Under the pieces are notes generated by a model. The model saw only the letters and a program-made list of their open reading frames with translations. It made no database searches and was not told the DNA's origin. Source: Paramyrothecium sp. XJ0827 (lineage: Eukaryota; Ascomycota; Sordariomycetes; Hypocreales; Stachybotryaceae). Taken from it: a DNA stretch of 64,000 nucleotides. Location of the stretch: contig JAJFPB010000003.1 in NCBI GenBank assembly GCA_020881915.1, positions 4,278,001 through 4,342,000 on the forward strand. The letters run 5' to 3'. The position numbers and the translations under genes are program-made. Of this stretch, positions 37,077 to 49,222 are shown one piece after another. Within the stretch, counting starts at the first letter, position 1, and every line of letters starts with the position of its first letter.

Positions 37077-37919
37077 TCTGATAGTGGTGTCGAGTTAAAT
37101 GAGACTTGTAGGTATTTGATTGTGCTTGTTTGTCTTCTTTGTCCTTTCCTCCCCAACCTGGCCCAGCCGACATATTTATATGTAAACTGGATGTCGTATT
37201 CGAAGCTGATGAACTCGCAGACAAACCCGCAGTCCATCAACAAAATCCGCTCATGGCACAATAACCGAGATACGAGGAACGCGCAACACTATACTAATCA
37301 TTTGAAAGTCTTCTCACGATGTGAATATGTTTCCAGTATGTGGACGCGTAGCTCGATGCACCGTCGTCAGAAGAGTGCTGGAATGGCTGAAAGGCCTCAG
37401 CCAATCACTTCGACTTATACAAGCCATCGACCACGAGCCTAAACAGGCACTCCCTATAAGAGCTTGCGAGCTTACGGAGGTGGCTTGACGCTATGTGGGC
37501 TGACGCGTTGGCAGTCGATGCTGATTATTAAATGCAACACCTGGGCAAACCCACGCAGCAAGGGTACATTCAGCCTTGAATTGAGTCTAGCCGTAAGCTT
37601 AAAGGCAGTCCTGGTTCAGCAATATCGGAGTAAGGCGCTAGCCACCATCACCGTCATAGGACTCACCAATGGGGTGGGCGAGCTGATTCCGGCTTAGCAA
37701 GGCTCAGCCGTGCATACAACTACAATCTTGGTGTTTTCTACTTCATCCGATGATCAAAGTCGATGTGGGCGTCTAGAGTCTCGATCATTGTGAGAACTCC
37801 CATTTGAATCAGTACGGTAATTATATTCTTGGTAGCGAGCTGAGGGCTGAAACCCATTTGCTCCTGGTATCTAGTTAAGGTATAGTAAATGACAACATCT
37901 ATGTACAGCCTGTACCAGC
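37077..37919. other. Intergenic, nothing recognised
   Basis: Promoter of the NmrA-like gene and 3' flank of the CFEM gene. No element can be singled out. Confidence 0.5.
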
Positions 37920-39157
37920 TCAAGCTCGGGTAAAACGATCATTCCCTGGAAGTTCTGATCGTGGTCTCTCATAGGCACCGGGCAGCTCCGGCGCCCGCCC
38001 TTCTCCTGACACTTCCGTCACCGTACTGTGGCCGTGATTCGCAGGCCAATTTGACTGTCCTACTGCTTCATGCACACCACCGGTGTACGCGGGCGGAGCC
38101 GTAGGGAGGGCGTCCACTCCTTGTGGGCTCAGTTCCTGTCGCGTTGAGTCGCCATGAATTTCGGTAGGGTGTGATAATGACGAAACCGCGGGGCTGGCCA
38201 CTGGTTTCCTCGAGATGGGTGTCTCGGTCATGAGAGGTGAAGTATGGTGCTGGGGATCGGCAGGCGGGTGTGCAGCGCCAGTCGCGAGGCTCGAGTTTCG
38301 CATGCCACGGCGTCGACGTCGCCAGATGAGCCACGCTGCGATCGCGACAAGTATAAAAACAACTGGAACGGCGACGCCAACCGCAATCTTCCATTTTGAG
38401 TCGTCGCCGCCGCCGCCGCTCGATCCCGGCGGCTGTGCCGGAGATCCATCGGGATTCACCCAAGCAGTCGATGTCTGTTGCAGGATCACTATAGAAGCGC
38501 AAAAGTTAACACATAACTCTGGAACCAAAGAGGTCGAAGGCACAGTACCTGGAGCAACAGCAGAGCCACCGTCGCCGCCAGCAGTACGGACTTACCGACG
38601 GAAAGGGTCTGCGTGATCACCGAGCCCGCAGAGTCAGTTGTGGTTTGAGTCACAATGGTCAATTGGACCGATGTCCTTGCCGGCAAGCCGGTATCCTCAG
38701 TCTGAGTCGGCGCCGGGTCTTCAGACCCGTCGTCGCCGCTGTTGCCGGTTTCCTGGGGATCGTTCCCGGAAGCCGTCGTAGCACCAGCAGGGAACCAGTC
38801 CGTCGCGCCTGGCTGGGTGTAGCCGGCACCCAAGCAGTACGACGCGTAGATGGATTTCATGGAGCTGACATCCCTAGAGATGTCACCGGTCGAGCACCGC
38901 AACGTGGCGCAATCCTCGAAGTGGCTTGACGCTGCCTCGAAAGCGTCAGTGCCAGTCGCACAAAAGCAATTGTTATCGTAGGGCACCGCGCAGCCCAGAG
39001 CCGTGGCCACATCGCCGACAAGTGTCGAGTAGATGCAACGCGTGACACATACATGGCCCCCGCGCGGAAGGTCACGGGAGATTGTGACTGGTTCAATGGC
39101 TGTGGCAGACGGGAGGCATGCCAGGAGGCCGGCGCCAACTAAGAGAAGCCTGGCCAT
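37920..39157 (-). CDS. CFEM-domain protein with one transmembrane helix
   Basis: Exons 38596-39157 and 37920-38488 encode 376 residues. A signal peptide (residues 1-20) makes the ATG at 39157 the best start. The mature N-terminus carries eight cysteines at 37, 41, 56, 64, 66, 83, 88 and 108, the CFEM pattern with CVTRC and NCFC. CFEM domains in fungi bind haem or act in surface sensing and virulence. A Thr/Ser/Pro-rich stalk of about 100 residues follows, then Trp-Lys and a single transmembrane helix (about 221-243, IAVGVAVPVVFILVAIAAWL) closed by five arginines, and a cytoplasmic Pro/Ser-rich tail of about 130 residues. It is therefore a type I membrane protein rather than a GPI-anchored or Pth11-like one. 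The ligand is unknown. Confidence 0.88.
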
Positions 39158-40386
39158 CACGACTGCGATGGGCTGTTCCGACGGACTCCGAGTCTCAAGT
39201 CGCGGAGGTGTATCGTCGCCCACAGAGGCCGAATGTTGCGGATGTCTCGGTGGACCTCAGGTTCCAACGCTGGCACAGGCGGTGCCGTACATCTTAAAGC
39301 ACCTCCGAAGACGCCGTCGTTGAGGAGACGGCTCATCTTTCAGCCGAGCTTGCAAGAAGGGTCTTGGCCATTCCTCAACAGAGCTATTGAGGAAGTCGTT
39401 GTGAATCGATTGGCTGACACGAGCTGAATGCCGGGGTCCTGCAGGAGCTGAACATGCCATCCCCACAATGGGGCTCGAGCGCCTGCAGAGCCAAATGGCT
39501 CCCGCGAAGATCATTCCTTGGGTTCGAAATCGGAGGCAGGAGAAGCGGCAATTGTGCATGAAGAGCTTGAAATCCTCCGTCGAGGTTGTATCTGAGCGGC
39601 AATGGGTGAGCTGAGTGGTTGTGTAAGTGGTTGTGTTAGTGACTGAGCAGGCGCATTTGTGGCGCCGGCAGGGCTCGTGGCACCGACACAAACAGCACGA
39701 ATATCCAGCGGCAAAGCCACAGGTGACAGGCTATACCTATTAGCCATGGTATATATGGACTGGCAATTATATGCATGCAAGGATGAAATGCCGACGTGCT
39801 TGCATCACCCCAAAGTCGAGGCTGTCAAGGGAGTATGAACGGCATCCCCAGCTGCGACGGATCACAAGACCCACCAGATCAACCGTTATGAGATCTCAAG
39901 TCTCTTGGCCGTTACTGATCAAGAATGTGCAAGGAAATGCGGAAAGGCCAAGTCTTGTTCATGGACTGACTTCCCAAGACAAAACATTTCATGTGGAAAA
40001 AGACAAAGAAGTACATGTTAGCATTAGTGGTTGCAGCACTCAGGAATTACTTGCCAAGAGGTGATGGGAACTAGCGACCCCAACCTCATTTTACGAGATT
40101 CCCTAATTGAGATTGAGATCCGGGGATCCGTAACGCAGCAGGCGAATCCATAATCACAATAAAATAGAAAATCTCTTCCTCAGGTGCCCCATATCAGGAT
40201 CTCAGAATAGAACCATAGCTTAAACTAGCGACAAATCACGGGTTTACTGCATAAATTCCGGTGCTTTACCTGCTTGGTGACAACGATGGGGCAATCACGG
40301 TCCAAAAACTTGGTTGAGACAATCGGAAGCGTCGTAAGAGAGGCGTCATGCACATACAAATCCGGGTGGGCAGAGCAGATCGGAGC
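39158..40386. other. Intergenic, no supportable gene
   Basis: Upstream region of the CFEM gene. Frames near 39,250-39,780 have erratic composition on both strands and are not called. Confidence 0.45.
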
Positions 40387-41197
40387 TCAAGCGGCTTGGC
40401 AGAGAAATTCACCACCTCCTTGGGTTTTGGAAATGGCGACGAACATTGGGTAGCGTTCATCAGCATCAAACGGCTTCGGATCCGGGGCTTCGGGAGCGTG
40501 CACTTGAGTCATGGCTGGTCCTTGTGATTCGCGTAGATCACAGCACGGACTCTTGAGCGCAAAAGACGATGCATTGTCTGTGGTGCTTAGGTAATGGGCC
40601 AAGCCTCACGCGAGCATAGCAGGATGGGGCGGGAGCGAGGCTGTGCCTGTGGCGCTGCCACCTATTTTAAGATGAGGATGAGCGGTTGGTCAGTTTCCGG
40701 GGCAATCCGTGGGTCGAATCATCGTGCCGCAAGATACAGTAGGACCTGGCGGATGCGCTTTTGGAATTGGATCCGAGGGCAAAATCGACCACCTGACGAG
40801 CTCCATCCAAGAAGGTGATGGGTTGCTGTCGACGCTGATTGGGCGCACGGGGACCAGCGATGACGATGCGGAGCGGGTACTCTACGGGAAGCATATTCGA
40901 ACACGCGTAACTCTCGTCCATCGGCATTGGGTTTGGCTCTAATGGGGCGAGACCGCGTACTCGCCCGGGCTGAGGCGTCAACTCGGCAAGATAGGCTTGG
41001 AGGAGTTTGTGGAATCGAAGGCGGGTAGCCACTGGCCTTACTCCATGCAGCAACGTTAAGCTGAGGTAGACTCGCGCTTGGTAAATGCTGTTGCCCTGGG
41101 CAATGCGGATTGGCGCTGTAAGGCTGCTTGGTAGTTGGGTTCGTCGACGTAAGGCAGATGTAGGGATACTTCGCGGGGGTTCAGGATGGGAAATCAT
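40387..41197 (-). CDS. Tentative unknown gene, two protein-like open segments
   Basis: From an ATG at 41197 a 176-residue frame runs to 40667. Unlike neighbouring shadows it prefers C or G at third codon positions and reads like protein, for example RLRFHKLLQAYLAEL, MDESYACSN, YPLRIVIAGPRAPNQRRQQ and FLDGARQVVDFALG. Just downstream on the same strand, 40387-40602 holds another open segment of 71 codons (PDPKPFDADERYPMFVAISKTQGGGEF), which might be a second exon, though I could not find a convincing intron joining them. No family recognised. It could be a lineage-specific gene or a remnant. Both segments lie upstream of and opposite to the chitin synthase gene. Confidence 0.35.
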
Positions 41198-41986
41198 CAG
41201 TACAGAGCAAAGCGAGGGTTCTATTGAGGGTCCATTCTTCCACGGGACGGTACAGTAATTAACCAGCACAGGAGCACAGCAAGGGGCACAGAGGGCACAG
41301 AGGCAAGGTACTGGTATCACGGGAAATCGGCAACGGGTCGCTTTCGCTCGTTATTTTCTGAAACGCAGCGCCAAGAGGGCGAACGGCCCCCGGTCCACTT
41401 CTGACGCCGGTACTGGGTACCGCAACGGGCAAGGAGCGGCGCTCTCGTGCAGCCTGTGCACGCGACTCTCGCGCCCTGGCACTTCCCGAAGCACAGGTAC
41501 CTCTACCTGCTCGCCAAGCTAAACTTGGAAACCCCTTGCTCGGAACTGACTGGGCAGACTCTCCTTCAGCGCTGCGCCGAGCCACTCTAAGCCGCAAGCC
41601 TCCTGGGCTTCCATTGTATTTCCCCGTCTGCCGCAATCAGCTTGAAACCACCATCGCCGTTCATTATTTCCACCCCAACTCCTGCCTCCGTCCACTCGCT
41701 TTGTCCTCCTGCTGTGGCCCCTTACCGCCCTTCTTCGTTCTGTGTCTCCGTGACTCTCCCGCCTGCGCAAATCTTGAGCAGCTGCAGTCGCCCGGCCCTC
41801 CCCTAGCGTCGCGGCACCATCGTCCCAAGCTGCACCCCCGTCTGTCCCAGCAAAAACCGACGGCAACACTCGATCGTCTCCCCTCGAGCTCCATTCCAGG
41901 GCGAACCTGGGTTTTGATACATCCCCATATTCAAACCGCATCCTCCATCAATATCGCCTATCGCGCCGTCTCTGGCACGCTCAACC
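41198..41986. promoter_or_regulatory. Promoter and leader of the chitin synthase gene
   Basis: The last 300 bases before the ATG at 41987 are pyrimidine-rich on the plus strand (CTCCTGCC, CCCCTCCC and similar), typical of leaders of well-expressed fungal genes. No defined factor site is claimed. Confidence 0.45.
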
Positions 41987-44900
41987 ATGGCTTACAATCG
42001 TCTGGGTGAGTCCCCATCCGCAATCGTCCCTCTATACCCAAGACATCCGCCTTCGTCATCCCAAATCCTCGACGTTGCGCAGCCCCAGCCCCCCTCCCCC
42101 CATCTATCGCGCGAACCAGGCCGTTAGCAGATCAATGCCGATTGCTATACCTGAGACGTCGCAACTCGTCCAAGCCTTTCAACACTGCCGTCATAGTACG
42201 GTGCTGCTTCGTCCTGTCAGTGCGGGAACTGCCCTTGAATACGTTCACTGTCGCATCTTGCGCCAATCTTCCTTACCTGCTTTTTACCACTTTTTCCCGG
42301 CTTTCGCGTCTCCCTCGAATTTGCTCTACTGTTGGTCCAACGCGGTGTTAACCTATTCAACCCATAGACGACGATTACTACGGTGATCCCATGGATCGCC
42401 GGCCAAACTACCGAACCCCTTCGCCGGGGCATCCTCTCCAGCATGGCTACCAGCTCGATGATACTCCATACGGCCCAGCACCGCAGGCCACCAACGACCC
42501 CTATGGCCGCCAGCCGCAACAGTTCGATAGTTCGTACGCTCAGGCGCCTCAGCAGTTGAATGACCCCTACGGTCATCACCCTTCAAACCTCGACCTGCCC
42601 ATGAGCTCGCAACATAGACTCGGCACGCCCAGCGATCACCTCGCTCTGAACGCACCGGTAAGCACAATTCAATTTCTCGTGCAGAAGTCAAGCTCATCAA
42701 CTCTAGCAATCCGTCGACAATCTTTCGAGCTACGACAATCGCCCAAGCGATTACTCCATCAACCCTGAGGCGCACCACGATGGCTACTTCAATGCGCCTT
42801 ACGAGCCGCAGCCTGTGGACGGTCAAGGGTATGACCAGCCAGGATACGATCTGGACGACCGTCGGCCTATGTTAGGTCCGCACAAGGACTCGGAGGGTCA
42901 CATCGATGAGCCCTACGAGGATCAGCCTGCGCAGACACCCGTCGGTGGCGGCCTTCGCCGTTACAAGACAGTCAAGCAGGTCGCGTTGTACCGTGGAAAC
43001 TTGGTCCTCGATTGCCCTGTGCCCCCAGTTCTGCTTCAGCAGGTTCCTCACGGCGAGCGCGATGAGTTTACACACATGCGTTACTCTGCAGCAACCTGCG
43101 ACCCCTCGGTCTTTTATGAATCCAACTTCACCCTTCGTCAAAAGCTCTTCAGCAAGCCTCGTCACACGGAGCTTTTCATCGTCGTCACCATGTACAACGA
43201 GGACGACATTCTCTTTGCGCGCACCATGATTGGTGTCTTCAAGAACATTGAGTACATGTGCAATCGTCCCAATAGTAAGACGTGGGGCAAGGATGCATGG
43301 AAGAAGATTGTCGTCTGTGTCGTCAGCGATGGTCGTGCTAAGATCAACCCCAGAACCAAGGCACTGTTGTCCGGTATGGGTGTCTACCAAGAAGGTGTTG
43401 CCAGGCAGCAGGTCGACAAGAAGGATGTGACGGCGCACATTTACGAGTACACCACCCAGACTCACCTCGCGCTCAAGAACGATGTCGTCTCGCTCGTCCA
43501 CCGACGACAGCCCGTCCAGATGCTGTTCTGTTTGAAGGAAAAGAACCAGAAGAAGATCAACTCCCACAGATGGTTCTTCCAGGCGTTCGGTCGTGTGCTC
43601 GACCCCAACATTTGCGTTCTCATCGATGCTGGAACGCGACCTGGTGGCAACTCCATCTATCACCTCTGGAAGGCCTTCGATCTAGAGCCCATGTGCGGTG
43701 GCGCCTGTGGTGAGATCAAGGCCATGTTGGGAACTGGCGGCAAGAATTTGCTCAACCCGCTTGTTGCCACTCAGAACTTTGAGTACAAGATGAGCAACAT
43801 TCTCGACAAGCCTCTGGAGTCGGCCTTTGGCTTCATTTCCGTGCTGCCTGGTGCTTTCTCCGCCTACAGGTACGTTGCTCTTCAGAACGATAAGAACGGA
43901 AAGGGACCTCTGGAGAAGTATTTCCTAGGCGAAACGCTCCACGGTGGTGCCGATGCCGGTCTTTTTGAATCCAACATGTATCTTGCCGAGGATCGTATTC
44001 TATGTTTCGAGCTCGTCACGAAGCGCAACTGTCATTGGATTCTGCAATACGTCAAGTCAGCTACCGGTGAGACCGACGTGCCCGACACCGTCACCGAACT
44101 CATCCTCCAGCGTCGTCGATGGCTGAACGGATCCTTCTTTGCCGCCATCTACGCCATTGCTCACTTCCACGACTTCTTCCGATCGGATCACTCGTTCTTC
44201 CGCAAGTTTGCCTTCTTCATCGAGTTCGTCTTCCAAACGATCAACATGATTTTCGCCTGGTTCGCTATTGGTAACTTCTTCCTGGTTTTCAAAATTCTTA
44301 CGACAAGTCTGGGCTCGGACGATCTCTTGGGCAGGACCGGAGAGATCCTTGGCGTTGTCTTCACCTGGCTTTATGGTGCTTTCCTCATCACATGTTTTGT
44401 CTTATCCATGGGCAATCGACCTGCGGGATCCGGAAAACTTTACCTTGCCATGGTATATTTCTGGGCTGGTATCATGATGTAAGTTTCCCATCCCTCATCC
44501 CTGACATCGACCATTGCGCAAGCAGTTCTCTAACACGCCACAGATATCTCATGTTCGCGGCCATCTACATCTCAGTCACAGCCATTATCCGAGACGTTAA
44601 CGACGCTGACGGCTTCAACATCGACCAACTCTTTAAGAATGAGGTTTTCTACACGCTGATCGTGTCCGTCATGTCAACGTTCGGTCTCTGGCTCGTCGCG
44701 TCCATCATTTTCTTCGACCCCTGGCACATGTTCACCTCGTTTGTCCAGTACATGCTCTTGACCCCAACCTTCACCAACGTTCTCAACGTGTATGCTTTCT
44801 GCAACACGCACGACGTTTCCTGGGGTACCAAGGGTGATGACAAGGTGGAGAAGCTGCCGTCGGTCAACACCAAAGATGGTCAGGGCAAGGCCGATCTCCC

Positions 44901-45270
44901 GGATGAAGGTGACCTGAACGCACAGTACCAGCGTGAGGTCGCGCTGTTTAGTTCCAAGCACGTCGAGGTCAAGAAGGCCCCCACCACTGCGCAGCTGCAG
45001 GAGAAGCAGATGGACTACTACAAGGGTGTGCGAACAGGCGTCGTTTTGATCTGGATGCTTACCAACTTCGGGTTGGCGGCCCTTGTTCTGAGCGCCGCCG
45101 GCTTGGAAAAGATCACTCCCGGCAAGGAAGGCGAGACGCCCGAGGACACCCAACTGGCTCGATCCAACCTCTACATGACGATCATCCTGTGGAGTGTGGC
45201 AGGCCTCAGCGCCTTCAAATTCATCGGTGCACTGTGGTTCCTGACTGTCAGAATGTTCCGTGGTGTCTAG
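41987..45270 (+). CDS. Chitin synthase, division 1, class I-like
   Basis: This plasma-membrane GT2 enzyme polymerises UDP-GlcNAc into cell-wall chitin. Exons 41987-42005, 42368-42657, 42707-44478 and 44544-45270 give 935 residues, the usual size. Exon 1 is only 19 nt and is followed by a 362-bp intron; the mature start MAYNRLDDDYY resembles class I enzymes such as Neurospora chs-3. The N-terminal 150 residues are Gln/Pro/Tyr-rich and probably cytoplasmic. Catalytic blocks are all present: [58 protein letters not shown] and the QRRRWLNGS motif. At least six transmembrane helices follow (from [20 protein letters not shown] to the last one near [12 protein letters not shown]). Class I versus II/III is by eye. 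Confidence 0.95.
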
Positions 45271-46049
45271 AATGCAGACAACTGCATCTGTTAGAATTCC
45301 CTGGGACGTCTGTCCTACGACATTGCAAGCTTGATTTACGTTTTTTTCTGGTTATACCCCTTTCTCTCTTATCCCCGCGGGGTCGGGAGGGTGCAAGGAG
45401 ACGTTGGATCCAACGATTGTAGACATCATGATGATGATGTTGCTATTGTATTCTTAGCCTTTGACTGGCACACGCCATCTGGATCAGGCTTACGGCGTTC
45501 TGGGCACATTGCGATTAGCTTTAGATTCAATTACAGTAATGAACATTGATGACAACTTCTACAGCTTGATGCCTGTTCCGTGAAAGGACTTTTTCGTGTT
45601 TTGCTACTCCCGTATGAGCGCTTGTTGTTCTGTAGTTCTTAAGGGCTGAAAGGCGTGAAACTCACCCCTTCGGTTGGCCAAACAAAGTCTTTTACCATTG
45701 TTTGAGACATTTGCCTGCTCTAGAAGTATTGTGCTGCACAGTATCAAGGCGATGCTCTCAAATACCTCGGACAATTCGTCATCACAAAGGTGTTTTCTCG
45801 ACATTTGCAACACTCGCTTCATCTCGGGAAACAATCTTCAATGAAAATGGGTAGGGGCGTGAACAGGGCATTGCAGCCCAAACAAGCACGTATAAATATC
45901 GAGTCATTCTCGTGGTTGAGGTTCCTCATGAGTCCTTCCATAAACAACGGGAAAGTATCGTCAGATAACGTCCAAAACATCACGCTTAGCAGCAAGCTAC
46001 AAGAGCAGTAAGTCTATACTCTTCAGGCCACGACTAGAGCTATCGTACA
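45271..46049. other. Intergenic, no supportable gene
   Basis: 3' flank of the chitin synthase gene and upstream region of the next small gene. Confidence 0.5.
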
Positions 46050-46628
46050 ATGTCACGCGTGATTCAGGACAACTTCATCGTCGACTATACCCGAGCATGG
46101 AACAAGCTCTTCGGCATCAATGACCCCATGACGTGCAGTGAGCTTCTGCAGGGGTTTTTTGACGACATCGGCTCCGCCAGCTTCATCCCGCCAACGATGG
46201 CCGAAGTTTGCTTCGCCATCTACCGCTTGCACGATCCGCTCACCGCCTGGGCCGGGAGGGCGCCGCGCCGGATTCCCGGCTCCATCCTCATCTTCTACAC
46301 AACGCTGATATGGCATCGGCGCACCGACTTTGCCATGCGTCTTCGGGATGCCGAGCAAGAGTCTGAGGGGAATACTGGTACTGGCGAGCTCCCTTTACTA
46401 GACGAGGAGGCGGCTCTGGATAGATTCATGGAGGAGCTGCTCGCCGCACAGGCGTGGCGGCTCGAGTTCGACCCCGGAGAAGTGACCCCAGACGAGGACG
46501 AGGAGGTGGGCCAGTTCCAGCCAGAATACGATCTTCTACTTCAGGGTCTAATCTTGGGATGGCTTGATTATATTTTGGATAACGGGGACGAGAACATCGA
46601 TAGTGGCCACATGAACACTTACGAATAA
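46050..46628 (+). CDS. Hypothetical protein, member 1 of a local pair
   Basis: An intronless frame of 192 residues. The N-terminus reads IQDNFIVDYTRAWNKLF, with further blocks MAEVCFAIYRLHD, ILIFYTTLIWHRR and an acidic region (VTPDEDEEVGQF) before LLLQGLILGWLDYIL. It is predicted soluble and mostly helical, with no signal peptide. Its N-terminal half can be aligned with the product of the gene at 49223-49837 (IKDSFFDDYAVAWVNRF), and the later TTLIWHRR aligns with YTYALWVQG, so I infer two diverged paralogues flanking the F-box gene. No known family was recognised. Confidence 0.65.
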   Translation: MSRVIQDNFIVDYTRAWNKLFGINDPMTCSELLQGFFDDIGSASFIPPTMAEVCFAIYRLHDPLTAWAGRAPRRIPGSILIFYTTLIWHRRTDFAMRLRDAEQESEGNTGTGELPLLDEEAALDRFMEELLAAQAWRLEFDPGEVTPDEDEEVGQFQPEYDLLLQGLILGWLDYILDNGDENIDSGHMNTYE

Positions 46629-47132
46629 AACATCTCGGTAAGTGAGTTATGGTCCCAGTTGTAGACACAGCTACATTACGCGTAGGTATGTATGAAGGTA
46701 GGGTATTTTTCTTTAAATAAGAATTAAAATAAAACCTAGGAAAACATTGCTTTGAAAAGATACCCGCAGAGCTGGGTATCTTTTTTTCAACCTTAACAGT
46801 CCCCAGAGTTAGAGATACTGCATTTAGAAACTTACATTTGACAACGTAAAACAACTACATATTGAGAAAAAATCAGCAATGTCCAGGAGGATGACCGGAT
46901 TTTCATGAAAACTTTATAACGCGGGCTTGTAAGCATACACGGAGAAGGGTTCCTACGGACCAGAAACCCTCCCATTCAAATCTCGATCAGCCACAAGCAC
47001 TCTTCACAATCCACACAATCTCCCCTTTTGCTTCGCCAAACCACTGTCATCTCTCTCAAACGCCAGCCTTGTGTCTACTGCATGCTCCGAATTCTTTTCT
47101 AATTTTTAACATTTATTCTTTTATACCACAGC
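46629..47132. other. Intergenic, promoter of the F-box gene
   Basis: A+T-rich spacer, followed by a C+T-rich leader (47,015-47,130) directly before the F-box start codon. Confidence 0.5.
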
Positions 47133-48714
47133 ATGAGAACCCGCAGCCAAGCCAGGCGAGAGGCCATTTCCTGGGAAAGGTTCCCTCTAGAGATCAAGCT
47201 CATGATATTGGAGGACGTCGCAGGCCAGAAGCGTGCTGGCTGGGCTTCCCAGATCTCTGTATGCAAGGAATGGCAGAACATCCTAGAAGAGCTCTACTTC
47301 CGCAAGCTGAAGCTGAAATCATCTTGTCTCGACAAGTTCAGGTCTCTAGTCTCGCCACGAAAGAGAAGTCTGATCCGCCACATCTGCTTCGAGGTTGAAC
47401 TGCCGCGGTACACGTCTCGCTGCTGCTCCAAGATACGCGCGCTGCGGTCCAAGGCGAGCTCTATCGTCAGTGCGGCCATGTGGGAGCTGTTCTCCATCCT
47501 CAGTACCTGGAGCTCCAAGAGTGACCTGACGCTGGAGATCAACGTGTACTCTCCTAGCGACAACGAGCATTGGTTCAGGAACCTGTACCTGTCCTCGGAC
47601 GATGTTGAGCATGACGAGGGCCTGCTGCCGGATGCGCCAATGCCCAGGTTTGCATGTCACGATCCGCAGCACGGTTGGGTGCATGGCCGACAAGTCAGAA
47701 CACCGCCTTTGTCAGCTCTTCTACGACTTCTTCAAAAGTTTCGTATAGCATCCGGCAAAGCTCTACCTCAGGTGCATGCAGTTACCCGCCTCATCATCCG
47801 CCGACAACTAAGGCGTTGTCTCTGTCCGGAAGGGCTAGGTCAATTGTTTGATGGACTTCCTCGTTTGAGCCAATTGTCATACGAGCCGTGGACCCCGTAC
47901 GACTCTTTGGCAAGAGATATATCACGCTCAAGTATGTAGCGCCTTTCTCCCGCCTATAGGGGCGGTGATTTCTTCCTCTCCCTACCTACGGATACGCGTA
48001 TCGATCTTCCACCGCTAACGCCGAACAATAGGTCTTTCTACTATCATGCGATATGGTCTGCCGAAAGGTCTTCGAAGACTGGTCATATTCGAGGACTCCT
48101 ACTTGTTCTATGATCACTTCCCGGCAAGGCAGACAAGCCCTGTCCCCTGGTCCACCTTGTTTGACGCCGGCCGGGCGTATGCTACGGTTCTCACGTCGAA
48201 ACGCTCGACGCTGCGGCACTTTGCCATCTCCTACATGGTCGAGGCCGAAAGAATTTTTCGGCACTGCCAGTCACCATGGACTTGGTCACGTCTGGAATCT
48301 CTGGCGCTCACGTCGCGGCTCCTACGGGACGACCCTGAGAACTATGAGAAGATTGACAATTTGTTGCACCAAGGCAGTGTCCTCGCACAGAATATGCCCA
48401 GGCTACGCGCTTTTGTGCTTTGGAACGGCGGAAGGGGGCACGCCTGTGCGTTCATATATAGTCCCGTCGACCGCAACGCCCTGGTCACTTGGCGTGGAAC
48501 GTGGCATCTAGAGTTGAGCACGCGTGTGGTCGATTCGTGGCAAGCCGCTGCCTCTGCCTTATCCCATGGTGAACTCCAAACAAAACACGAGCGCATCCGA
48601 AACGTCATTAGGTGCCACGGAGATGCTATCTACCGCCTTAGACTGCCCTGCCAAGTCATTGAGCCTGCATCCGTTTGGCAGATCCGCAGGGAGATTCGCA
48701 GGTCAGCGCAGTGA
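47133..48714 (+). CDS. F-box protein
   Basis: Exons 47133-47931 and 48032-48714 join in phase (100-bp intron, GTATGT, CTAACG branch, ATAG) to give 493 residues. F-box proteins bring substrates to SCF ubiquitin ligases by binding Skp1 through the F-box. It lies at residues 12-55: ISWERFPLEIKLMILEDV, then ASQISVCKEWQNILEE. After it come alternating leucine-rich and basic segments (SPRKRSLIRHICFEVELP, LSALLRLLQKFRI, PKGLRRLVIFED, STLRHFAISY, MPRLRAFVLWNGG), suggesting an irregular LRR-like substrate domain. Such genes are numerous and lineage-specific in filamentous ascomycetes. It lies between two mutually similar unknown genes on the same strand. The target is unknown. Confidence 0.82.
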
Positions 48715-49222
48715 TTGGTTCAATGAGTCTTCGTCATGGCATTGTAAAGCAGGTTCCTTTCCTCGAACCATCATCACTGCACCAATTTGGGATGACAGCT
48801 CTGAGGCTAATACACTGTACAGTACCTCAAAGGGGGTTTTCTTAATCACAAGAAAGGGGGGAAACAATGAACACAAAGGATTCCGTAATTGAACCAAGTG
48901 GACATGGTTCAGTGAAAGAAAGGGCCTCAAAGAGACTAACTCGTTTCAAGGCCATATCCGGGCCCTGAATTGATTCCACAAAGAACATGGTGAAAGAGCA
49001 CACTGAGTCAATCGATGTATAATGTGTGCTTTGTGTGTCAAACACTCTTGCGGGAATCACGATACCGTACAAAGAGCTCATCATCACGCAAGGACCAATG
49101 AAAGCATGCATGAATTGCCATAAATCCTTCTCGACGGCTTCGTGAAGCCATCACGGCGTCTTGTATATCACGTCCTCTTTAAGCAAATCCACATCCCCTT
49201 TCCCTTACAAGAATACGCAAGC
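48715..49222. other. Intergenic, nothing recognised
   Basis: Spacer between the F-box gene and the next small gene; no element identified. Confidence 0.5.
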
